64,000 bases of DNA from Pseudorhodoferax sp. Leaf274 (GTDB lineage: Bacteria > Pseudomonadota > Gammaproteobacteria > Burkholderiales > Burkholderiaceae_C): positions 516,781-580,780 of the forward strand of contig NZ_LMNA01000030.1 in assembly GCF_001422445.1 (NCBI RefSeq), read 5' to 3'. The notes below the pieces were generated by a model that saw only the letters and a program-made list of their open reading frames with translations, was not told where the DNA came from and did not search any database. Made by a program: the position numbers and the translations under genes. Below, in pieces: positions 50,897 to 58,300 of this stretch. The first letter of the stretch is position 1, and each line of letters opens with the position of its first letter.

Positions 50897-51772
50897 TCAG
50901 CGCGCCGCCAGCAGCGCCACGAGTTCGGGCAGCAGCCGCTCGCCGTTGCCCGCCTGCACGGCCGCGTCCAGTGTCTGGCGCACGCCCTGGGCCACGTCGC
51001 GCGGCGCGCCGCCGTCCTCGGCCATCTGCGTGTAGTAGCCCAGGTCCTTCAGCGCGTTGGACATCGAGAAGCGCAGGCCCGAGGTGTCCTGCGCGAGCAG
51101 GAAGGGCTTGAGCCGTTCCAGCGCCGCGCCGCCGCCGCCGCCCTTGGCCAGCACGTCGACGAAGACCTCGGGCGCGACGCCCGCGCGCTGCGCGCAGGCC
51201 GCGGCCTCGGCCAGCAGCGTGACGAAGCCCAGCGATACGTAGTTGTGCAGCAGCTTCATGCGGTGGCCGGCGCCGATCGGGCCGGCGTGCGTGATGTTCT
51301 CGGCGAAGCAGGCCAGCAGCGGCCGGCATTCGGCGAACAGTGCGGCGTCGCCGCCGACCAGCAGGTTCAGCCGGCCCTCGTGCGCCTCCTTGGGCGTGCG
51401 CGTCATCGGCGTGTCCAGGAAGCGGCCGCCCGCGGCCTGCACGGCCTGGGCCACGCGCTCGGTGGAGGTGGGCACCGCCGTGGAGCAGTCGATCACCACG
51501 GTGCCGGGCTGGAGCCCCTCCAGCACGCCGCCCGCGCCCAGCAGCACGGCCTCGACCTGGGGCGTGCCGGTCACGCACAGGACCACCACCTCGGACGCGG
51601 CGGCCACGTCCCTGGCGCTCGTCTGCGTGGTGACGCCGGCCGCCTTCAGTTCGTCCAGCGGCTGGTTGCCGGCGTGCTCGAGCACGGTGAGCGGGTAGCC
51701 GTGCCTGGCGATGTTGCGCGCGATGCCGTGGCCCATGAGGCCGATGCCGATCATGCCGATCTTCTGTTTCAT
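50897..51772 (-). CDS. 3-hydroxyisobutyrate dehydrogenase-family NAD(P) oxidoreductase
   Basis: This 291-aa beta-hydroxyacid dehydrogenase has the NAD(P) motif GIGLMGHGIARNIARHG and the catalytic Lys in GHRMKLLHN (Lys173). The substrate loop usually reads DAPVSGG. Here it is LDTPMTRTPKEAHEG (residues 119-132), so the carboxylate-binding Ser-Gly-Gly is replaced. The substrate is therefore likely not hydroxyisobutyrate or tartronate semialdehyde. AAGGAC precedes the ATG. It is divergent from the isopropylmalate dehydrogenase-type gene by 107 bp. Relatives include L-threonate dehydrogenase (LtnD), which fits the acid-sugar neighbourhood. Confidence 0.82.
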   Translation of the reverse strand: MKQKIGMIGIGLMGHGIARNIARHGYPLTVLEHAGNQPLDELKAAGVTTQTSARDVAAASEVVVLCVTGTPQVEAVLLGAGGVLEGLQPGTVVIDCSTAVPTSTERVAQAVQAAGGRFLDTPMTRTPKEAHEGRLNLLVGGDAALFAECRPLLACFAENITHAGPIGAGHRMKLLHNYVSLGFVTLLAEAAACAQRAGVAPEVFVDVLAKGGGGGAALERLKPFLLAQDTSGLRFSMSNALKDLGYYTQMAEDGGAPRDVAQGVRQTLDAAVQAGNGERLLPELVALLAAR

Positions 51773-51879
51773 GCCGTTGTCCTTGCGTGGTGGCGGGGTG
51801 GCCGGGGTGGTATGGGGGGCCTGCGGCGCGGGATTGTCTGGCATATTCGCCGGCCACAGACCAAGGAGACCCGACAGCC

Positions 51880-52965
51880 ATGCGCAGCTACGACATCGCG
51901 ACCATCGAAGGCGACGGCATCGGCCCGGAGGTCTGCCAGGCGGCGGTCACCGTGCTGGCCGAGGCCTGCGGCACCGGCCTGCTGAACTTTGCCCAGCTCG
52001 ACGGCGGCGCCTTGCACTACCAGCGCACCGGCGCCGTGCTGCCGGACGACACCTTCGCCGCCTGCAGCACCATGCACGCCATGCTGCACGGCGCGGCCGG
52101 CCTGCCGGGCGTGACCTATCCCGATGGCACCGAGGTCGGCAACGACCTGCACCTGCAGCTGCGCTTCAAGCTCGACCTGTTCGCCAACGTGCGGCCGATC
52201 CGGCTGTATGCGGGCGCGCAGTCGCCGCTGTCGGGCTTCAAGCCAGGCCAGATCGACTACGTGATCGTGCGCGAGAACACCGAAGGGCTCTATGCCAGCC
52301 GCGGCGCGGGCGTCAACCTGCGCGGCGAGGTGGCGACCGACCAGCTCGTCATCACGCGCAAGGGCACGGAGCGCGTGGCCAGGTTTTCGTTCGACCTGGC
52401 GCGCCGGCGCAAGGGCGCGCCGCGCGACGGCAAGCGCCGCGTGACGGTCTGCGACAAGGCCAACATCCTGCGCAGCTATGCGTTCTTCCGTGCCGTCTGC
52501 GACGAGGTGGCGGCCGGCTACCCCGACGTGGAGATCGACTACGCCTATGCCGACGCGATCACCGTGCACATGCTCAAGAAGCCCGATTTCTACGACGTGA
52601 TCGTGGCCGAGAACATGTTCGGCGACATCATTTCCGACCTGGGCGCAGGCACCGTGGGCGGCCTGGGCATCGCGGCCTCGGCCGAACTCGGCGAGCGCCA
52701 TGGCCTGTTCCAGGGTGCGCACGGCTCGGCGCCCGACATCGCGGGGCAGAACCTGGCCAGCCCCATCGCCACCATCCTGTCGGGTGCGCTGATGCTGCGC
52801 TGGCTCGGCGAGCAGCACGGCGACCAGGCGCTGTCGACCGGCGCCGACCGTGTCGAGCAGGCCGTCGAGGCGGTGCTGGCCGAAGGCCGCGTGGTGCCGC
52901 GCGACCTGGGCGGCCAGGCCAGCTGCACCGAGATGACCGACGCGATCTGCCGGCGCCTGCGCTGA
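51880..52965 (+). CDS. Isocitrate/isopropylmalate dehydrogenase-family enzyme
   Basis: This 361-aa decarboxylating dehydrogenase has an NAD/substrate pattern [11 protein letters not shown] at the N-terminus and the substrate Arg-Arg segment [12 protein letters not shown] (about 110). The catalytic [18 protein letters not shown], the metal-binding DIISDLGAG and the C-terminal [15 protein letters not shown] are also present. It oxidises a 2-hydroxy or 3-hydroxy diacid and removes CO2. Tartrate dehydrogenase or 3-isopropylmalate dehydrogenase are possible, as are other sugar diacids. leuCD genes are not nearby, so a catabolic role is more likely. AAGGAG precedes the ATG. Confidence 0.85.
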   Translation: MRSYDIATIEGDGIGPEVCQAAVTVLAEACGTGLLNFAQLDGGALHYQRTGAVLPDDTFAACSTMHAMLHGAAGLPGVTYPDGTEVGNDLHLQLRFKLDLFANVRPIRLYAGAQSPLSGFKPGQIDYVIVRENTEGLYASRGAGVNLRGEVATDQLVITRKGTERVARFSFDLARRRKGAPRDGKRRVTVCDKANILRSYAFFRAVCDEVAAGYPDVEIDYAYADAITVHMLKKPDFYDVIVAENMFGDIISDLGAGTVGGLGIAASAELGERHGLFQGAHGSAPDIAGQNLASPIATILSGALMLRWLGEQHGDQALSTGADRVEQAVEAVLAEGRVVPRDLGGQASCTEMTDAICRRLR

Positions 52966-52967
52966 AG

Positions 52968-53693
52968 TCAGCCAGCGCCCTGCTGCTGCGCGATGCGCTG
53001 GTACATCGCGTTGGAGCGCAGCAGATGGGCGCGCATGGCCTGCTCGGCCGCGTCGCCATCGTGCGCGGCGATCGCATCGACGATGCGCTGGTGCTCGGCC
53101 AGCGTCAGCTGCTCCGCGCCGGGCGCGCGCACCAGCGGCTGGTAGTAGTCGCTGCCCCAGCGGAAGATGGCCTCGACGATGGCCGGGAAGATCGGGTTGC
53201 CGCCGATGCGCGCGATCTCGCGGTGGAAGGCCATGTCGCGGTCCAGGAAACGGTCCAGGTCCGCCAGTGAATCCCTGTGCTCGGCGATGCGCTGCTGCAA
53301 GGCCTGCACATCCTCGCGCGTGGCGCGCTCGGCCGCCATGCGCGCGGTGCCGGCTTCGAGGAACACGCGCGCGTCCTTCATGTGCTCCAGCGTGTCGGGC
53401 TGCATGCTGAGCAGGTGGCGTGCGCCGCTGCCGATCTGGCGGATCAGGTCGTCGGCCGTGGGCACCACCACGCGGGCGCGCTCGCCGTGCGAGATCTCCA
53501 CGATGCCCGAGCGCTCCATCGCCTGCAGCGCCTCGCGCACGGCGGGCCGGCCGACGCCGTAGAAGTCCATCAGCTCGCGCTCGGGCGGCAGCTGGTCGCC
53601 CGGGCGGATCTCGCCGCCCTCGATGCGTGCCATCAGGCGCTCGACGACCTCCTGGTAGAGCTTGCGTTTGAGGATCGGGCCGGTAGAGCTCAT
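52968..53693 (-). CDS. GntR/FCD-type regulator, NanR-like
   Basis: This 241-aa protein has an N-terminal GntR winged helix (IEGGEIRPGDQLPPERELMDFYGVGRPAVREALQAMERSGIV) and a C-terminal FCD domain (about 85-235) with likely metal ligands in DRDMAFHREIA, EHQRIVDAIAAHD and MRAHLLRS. FCD regulators bind acids such as gluconate, lactate or sialate. The N-terminus resembles NanR. It is convergent with the isopropylmalate-type gene (two bases apart) and lies just downstream of the RLP operon, so it probably controls that operon. Its operator is not known. Confidence 0.87.
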   Translation of the reverse strand: MSSTGPILKRKLYQEVVERLMARIEGGEIRPGDQLPPERELMDFYGVGRPAVREALQAMERSGIVEISHGERARVVVPTADDLIRQIGSGARHLLSMQPDTLEHMKDARVFLEAGTARMAAERATREDVQALQQRIAEHRDSLADLDRFLDRDMAFHREIARIGGNPIFPAIVEAIFRWGSDYYQPLVRAPGAEQLTLAEHQRIVDAIAAHDGDAAEQAMRAHLLRSNAMYQRIAQQQGAG

Positions 53694-53747
53694 GCGTAAG
53701 GCGCGGACGGGCAGGGTGGGGCGCGGTGGGTGGGCTGGGCCGGCACA

Positions 53748-55145
53748 TTATCCGGTGGGCTGTGCAGCGGTTCCGTCGCGCACGCTGGCGAAGAAGCCGG
53801 CCGCGCCCATCTGTCCGCCCTTGAGCACGATCTCCAGGCCGTCGCGCCGTGCATCGGCCGACCATGCGCGGCACAGCGGCGCGCCCGGTGCCAGGCCCGC
53901 GGCGACCGTGAGCGCCGTGATGCCGAGCGCGGCGGCCACCTCGCCCGAGCTGTCGCCGCCGGCCACCGCGATGCGGCGCAGCGCAGGCACGCGGTCGAGC
54001 AGCGCGCGCATGGTGGCGGCCAGCACTTCGCCGGTGCGCTGGCCGGCCTGCGCGCGCGACAGGCCTGCGCTGGCAGCGGTGGCGTCGAAGGCGTGCACCG
54101 CCGGATCGTCAGGGCCGCGTGCGGTGTAGATCAGCGGGCTGGCCCCCTGCTCAAGAGCGGCGCAGGCCGCGGCGAGCACGCGTGCGACTTCGGCCTGCGC
54201 ATCGGGGCCGAGCGCGCGCGCCAGGTCGAGCCGCAGCAGTGCAAAGCCATCGGCCTCGGCCTGGTCGATCTGCCGCGCCGTGACCGGCGAGCAGCTGCCG
54301 CTGACGGCGGCCATGCGGCCGGCCGGGGCGGCGGGCGGGAGCGGCACTGGGGCAGGCAGCTGGCCTTGGGAGCGCCACCAGGCCGCCAGCGCGTACTGCA
54401 GGCCGGATGAAGAGGCTGTGAACACGCCCGCGCCGCGCTGCTCCCAGGCCAGACGGCCGGCCTCGCGCAGCGTGTCGTCGTCCAGCACGTCGACCAGCAC
54501 GATGGGCGGTTCGCCCGCACCGTCCAGGCACTGTGCCAGCGCGTGCGCACCGCGCCCGGCCTTGAGCTGCGTGAAGTCCACCAGCGCGCGTGCGCGCCCG
54601 GTTTGCGCGCCCAGGTGGCGGCGCAGATCGGCCTCGGCCATGGGCGTCACCGGGTGGCGCGACATGGTCGGGTGCCGGTCCAGCCGCCAGCCCTGGCCGT
54701 CGGCCACGGCGAACAGGTTGCCGAACGCCTGGTAGCGGCCCAGGCGCGGTGCGCCCACCACCATGGGCGACCAGTTGCCAGGCATCAGCGGCACGCCGAT
54801 GTCGATGGCGCAGCCGATCGAGCCCGTGGTGGGCGAGGAGTCGAAGGTGGAGCAGACCTTGTACTGCAGCAGCGGCGCGCCGAGCCCGGCCAGCGCCCGC
54901 AGGGCCGGGCGCAGATGGGCCTGCATCCAGGCCGGGTCGCGGCCGCGCGACTGCCCGGCCAGGCCCACGCAGCGCGCGTGCGGAAAGCGCGCCAGAGCCG
55001 CCGCATCCGGCGTCTGCAGGAACAGCACGGTCGGCACGCCGGCGGCCGTGAAGGCCTCCAGCACGTCGGTTGAGCCGGTGAAGTCGTCGCCGTAGTAGGC
55101 CAGCAGCAGGCCATCGGGGAGTTCGGTGGGCAGGGGTTCGGCCAT
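53748..55145 (-). CDS. Four-carbon acid sugar kinase (DUF1537 family), OiaK-like candidate
   Basis: This 465-aa protein has the two-domain architecture of the DUF1537 kinases: the N-terminal part starts with LAYYGDDFTGSTDVLEAF (D20, D21) and the C-terminal ATP-binding part has VAGGDSSGEVAAALGI and VLKGGQMGAAG. Members phosphorylate D-threonate, L-erythronate-derived 3-oxo-tetronates or 3-oxo-isoapionate (OiaK). The start at 55145 overlaps the RLP stop by one base. Being next to an RLP and an ApnO-like gene favours 3-oxo-isoapionate or another 3-oxo acid sugar as substrate. This is inference. Confidence 0.87.
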   Translation of the reverse strand: MAEPLPTELPDGLLLAYYGDDFTGSTDVLEAFTAAGVPTVLFLQTPDAAALARFPHARCVGLAGQSRGRDPAWMQAHLRPALRALAGLGAPLLQYKVCSTFDSSPTTGSIGCAIDIGVPLMPGNWSPMVVGAPRLGRYQAFGNLFAVADGQGWRLDRHPTMSRHPVTPMAEADLRRHLGAQTGRARALVDFTQLKAGRGAHALAQCLDGAGEPPIVLVDVLDDDTLREAGRLAWEQRGAGVFTASSSGLQYALAAWWRSQGQLPAPVPLPPAAPAGRMAAVSGSCSPVTARQIDQAEADGFALLRLDLARALGPDAQAEVARVLAAACAALEQGASPLIYTARGPDDPAVHAFDATAASAGLSRAQAGQRTGEVLAATMRALLDRVPALRRIAVAGGDSSGEVAAALGITALTVAAGLAPGAPLCRAWSADARRDGLEIVLKGGQMGAAGFFASVRDGTAAQPTG

Positions 55146-56407
55146 CACCAGAATCCCAGCGCGGCCTGCAGCGCGGTGTGCTGCCGCGCGTGTTCGGCCA
55201 GCGGCACGCCAGCCTGCGCGGCGTCCCAGGCCTGGCGCATCGCGGCCACGCCCGCGCCGATGCCGCCCGGGTGGCCCAGGATGCCGCCGCCGGCGGCGTG
55301 GATCAGGTCGCAGCCGCCCACGGCCGCGTGCGTGGGCGCGGCCTGCAGCCCGGTCTGGCCGGAGCTGAACACGGGCATGGCGGCCATGGGATGGTCGGTA
55401 AAGGCCGGCGCCAGCACCGCCCGCGCAGCGGCGATGACGCTCTCGTCCGGCTCGCTGAACTTGTTGGCCAGGCCGTTCACGTGCAGGTGGTCGGCACCGG
55501 CCAGGCGCCAGAGCAGCTGCCAGGGCGCGTAGTCCCAGCCCAGGGCCGGGCTGCGCGACAGGTAGCCCCAGCCGGCACGGTGCGCGTGGATCGGCAGCTG
55601 CGCGTGCTTGCGCAAGGCCAGCAGGCCGGCGATGCCGATGGAGTTGAGGCAGACCATCACGCAGGTGCCGCCGAGTGCGAGCACCAGGTCGTGGCGCGCG
55701 CGCATCTCGTCCAGGTCGCCCGTGATGTTGAAGGCCACCATGGCCTTGCGGCCGCTGCGCTGGGCCGCGTCGTTGACCACCTGCATCACGGCGCGCGCGC
55801 GTTCGTCGAACGGGCAGTGCGGGCCGTCGGCCTGCAGTTCGTCGTCCTTGACGAAGTCGATGCCGCCTTCCACCAGCAGCCGCACCGTGTCGGCCGTCTG
55901 CGCCGGCGACAGGCCCACGCTGGGCTTGACGATGGTGCCGATCAGCGGGCCATGCGCAACGCCGGCCAGTTGGCGCGTGCCAACGATGCCGAAGGCCGGT
56001 CCTGGCGCAGCGGCCGCAAAGGCCGCCGGCAGGCGCAGGTCCAGCAGCCGCAGCCCCGACACCTGGCGCAGCTCGAACAGGTTGCCGGCCACGGTGGACG
56101 CCAGGTTGGGCAGCGAGGGCCCCAGGTTCTCCAGCGGCCACGACAGCGTGAGCCGGCAGCGCGTGTAGCGCGCCGACACCATGCCGCCGGGCAGGCTGGG
56201 GCGGTCGCTGTGGTCGATCACCTCCAGCTGCTCCACGCGCGCACCGGAGCGCGCCTTGAGCGCGGGCGTCTCGCCCGGCACGGCCGTGAAGGTGCCGCTG
56301 GACTGCTCGCCGGCGATGACCTCGGCGGCGCGCTGCGGGTCATCGCCGGTCTCCAGCCAGTAGCTGGCGTGGATGCGGCCATCGGCCGATTCGAAGCGGG
56401 CCGCCAT
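55145..56407 (-). CDS. RuBisCO-like protein (RLP), candidate 3-oxo-isoapionate-phosphate processing enzyme
   Basis: This 420-aa protein is of the RuBisCO large-subunit family but is not the CO2-fixing enzyme. Retained are K161 (KPSVGLS), the carbamylated Lys with the metal acids K187-D189-E190 (GGIDFVKDDE), H276-R277 (HAHRAG), the two His of DHLHV, loop-6 K316 and S348. The spinach K177 equivalent is Ser (S163) and the H298 equivalent is Trp (W280), so RuBP carboxylation is unlikely. RLPs of this type act as decarboxylase or transcarboxylase (OiaX or OiaT) in D-apionate breakdown. It lies between dctP-like and kinase genes, four bases and one base away. Confidence 0.88.
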   Translation of the reverse strand: MAARFESADGRIHASYWLETGDDPQRAAEVIAGEQSSGTFTAVPGETPALKARSGARVEQLEVIDHSDRPSLPGGMVSARYTRCRLTLSWPLENLGPSLPNLASTVAGNLFELRQVSGLRLLDLRLPAAFAAAAPGPAFGIVGTRQLAGVAHGPLIGTIVKPSVGLSPAQTADTVRLLVEGGIDFVKDDELQADGPHCPFDERARAVMQVVNDAAQRSGRKAMVAFNITGDLDEMRARHDLVLALGGTCVMVCLNSIGIAGLLALRKHAQLPIHAHRAGWGYLSRSPALGWDYAPWQLLWRLAGADHLHVNGLANKFSEPDESVIAAARAVLAPAFTDHPMAAMPVFSSGQTGLQAAPTHAAVGGCDLIHAAGGGILGHPGGIGAGVAAMRQAWDAAQAGVPLAEHARQHTALQAALGFW

Positions 56408-56411
56408 GCTG

Positions 56412-57401
56412 CTACCGGACGTCCTGGATCTTCTTGATGTTCTCGGCGCCGAACTCCTTGGCGTAGGCGGCGTAGGCGGGCTTCAGCGCTTCCTGGAAGG
56501 CGGTCTTGTCGACGTTGCGCACCACCTGCATGCCTTCCTTCTCCATCAGCGCGACGCCGTTGGCATCGTCCTCGTCGACCTTCTTGCGCTGGGCCGCGGT
56601 GCCGACCTTGGCCGCGTCGAGGAACACCTTCTTGTCGGCGTCAGACAGCTTGCCCCACAGCCTGGTGGAGACCAGCAGCAGGGCGGGCGAGTAGACATGG
56701 CCCGTCAGCGAGGCGTACTTCTGAACCTGCCAGAACTTGGAGCTGATGATGACCGGGATCGGGTTCTCCTGGCCGTCGACCGTGCCCTGCTGCAGCGCGC
56801 CGAACACCTCGGGGAAGGCCATCGGCGTGGGCAGAATGCCAAAGGTGCGGTAGCCGTCCATGTGCACCTTGTTCTCCATGGTGCGTACCTTCAGGCCCTT
56901 GGCGTCTTCGGGCTTGACGATGGCGCGCTTGCTGTTGGTCATGTGGCGAAAGCCGTTCTCGGTCCAGGTCAGCGCCACCAGGCCCTTGGCCGGGAACTTG
57001 GTCAGCAGCTCCTGGCCGATCGGGCCGTCGAACACCTTGCGCGCATGGTCGTAGTCGCGGAACAGGAAGGGGATGTCGACCACCTTGATCTCGGGCACGA
57101 AGTTTCCGACCGGGCCGGTCGAGGTGATCACCGCGTCCTGCGTGCCGAGCTGCACGGCCTCGATCTGCTCGCGCTCGCCGCCCAGGGCCGAGCTCGGGAA
57201 CTGCTGGCACTTGTAGCGCGCCTGGGTGTTCTTCTCGATCTCGGCGCAGAAGGTGGTCGAGCCGACCCAGTAGTGCGAATCCTTGGCCGGCGTGTAGCCG
57301 ATCTTGAGCACGGTCTGGGCCGAGGCGCCGACGGCGAGCAGGGCCAGGGTGGCGGCGATGCCGGTGCGGGCGAGCGTGAGAGCGGGGTTGATCTGGGGCA
57401 T
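56412..57401 (-). CDS. TRAP transporter substrate-binding protein (second, orphan)
   Basis: This 329-aa periplasmic SBP has a signal peptide ending near LLAVGASAQ, then a DctP fold with FCAEIEKNTQARYKCQQFPSSALGGEREQIEAVQLGTQDAV and LKVRTMENKVHMDGYRTFGILPTPMAFPEVFGALQQGTVDGQENP. The conserved Arg of the carboxylate site is in KVRTMEN (about residue 172). AAGGAG precedes the ATG. No dctQ or dctM sits in this operon, so it must use a permease elsewhere, perhaps the one at 46731-48824. Its position inside the RLP operon suggests the transported acid is the operon's substrate. Confidence 0.92.
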   Translation of the reverse strand: MPQINPALTLARTGIAATLALLAVGASAQTVLKIGYTPAKDSHYWVGSTTFCAEIEKNTQARYKCQQFPSSALGGEREQIEAVQLGTQDAVITSTGPVGNFVPEIKVVDIPFLFRDYDHARKVFDGPIGQELLTKFPAKGLVALTWTENGFRHMTNSKRAIVKPEDAKGLKVRTMENKVHMDGYRTFGILPTPMAFPEVFGALQQGTVDGQENPIPVIISSKFWQVQKYASLTGHVYSPALLLVSTRLWGKLSDADKKVFLDAAKVGTAAQRKKVDEDDANGVALMEKEGMQVVRNVDKTAFQEALKPAYAAYAKEFGAENIKKIQDVR

Positions 57402-57438
57402 GCGGTGTCTCCTTGGTTTTCGTTGTGGACTGTGGCCG

Positions 57439-58269
57439 TCAGGTGATGCGCCGGATGCTCTCGGCGATCTCGTCGCGTTCGAACACGCCCTTCCAGTCCT
57501 CGCGCATGAGCCGCGGCTTGCCGAAGGTGATGGCCTTGTTGCAGGCGTCGGAGAACTGGCCCGGGATCTCCTTGAAGATCACGGCCGACAGGATGGTCAT
57601 GTGGCCGAGCAGGAAGTCGCGCGCCGCATCGGCCGGCACGCCGCGGCCGACCACCTCGTCCATGGCCTCGCGCATCACGTCCAGCAGCGTGGCGCAGACG
57701 GTTTCCGACAGGCCGGGCTCCAGCAGCGCCATCTGCTCCACCGTCACGCGGTACGAGCGCAGGATGGGCGCGTAGATGGTCCTGGCGATCTCTTCGCCGA
57801 GGTCGAAGTCGGCCGGCGTTCCCTGCATCAGCGCGCTGACGACCGACTGCGGCGCGTGGCCGCCGCCGAAGAAGTCGGGCAGGCCGTCCTTGCGCAGCTC
57901 GGCGCTGAAGATCGGCGGGTGGCAGGGATGGGCCACGAAGTACGCCAGGTCGGCCCGCTCGGGCAGGTGGCCCGCGAACGGCGCCGCGGCATCGAGCAGC
58001 ATCACCATGGTGCCGGGCGCCAGCTGCGGCGCGATGGCATGGGCGATCTTGCCGATCAGCGTGTCGGGCACGGCGAGGATGACGACCTGCGCGCCGTCCA
58101 GCGCCGCGGCCTGCTCCACGCATTCGATGCCGGCTTCATCGCGCAGCCGTTGGCGGCCGGTCTCGCCCACCTCCACATGGCGCACCGCAAAGCGCGAGCC
58201 TTGCAGATTCCTGGCCAGCCGCACGCCCATTTTTCCGCCTGCTCCGAGCAGGGCAATCGTCGTCGTCAT
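57439..58269 (-). CDS. NAD-binding phosphogluconate dehydrogenase-like protein, ApnO-like oxidoisomerase candidate
   Basis: This 276-aa protein has a Rossmann fold with IALLGAGGKMGVRLARNL. Its C-terminal part has the PGDH_C-type arrangement (SYRVTVEQMALLEPGLSETVCATLLDVMREAMDEVVGRGVP) and a conserved LGHMTILSAVIFKEIPGQFSDACNKAI helix region. This layout matches D-apionate oxidoisomerase (ApnO). A CAGGAG site precedes the ATG. It lies between the esterase and the TRAP SBP in the operon, 37 bp before dctP. Substrate assignment is inferred from the neighbours. Confidence 0.75.
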   Translation of the reverse strand: MTTTIALLGAGGKMGVRLARNLQGSRFAVRHVEVGETGRQRLRDEAGIECVEQAAALDGAQVVILAVPDTLIGKIAHAIAPQLAPGTMVMLLDAAAPFAGHLPERADLAYFVAHPCHPPIFSAELRKDGLPDFFGGGHAPQSVVSALMQGTPADFDLGEEIARTIYAPILRSYRVTVEQMALLEPGLSETVCATLLDVMREAMDEVVGRGVPADAARDFLLGHMTILSAVIFKEIPGQFSDACNKAITFGKPRLMREDWKGVFERDEIAESIRRIT

Positions 58270-58300
58270 CGTGTCTCCTGTTGCAAAACGGGGTGGTGTT

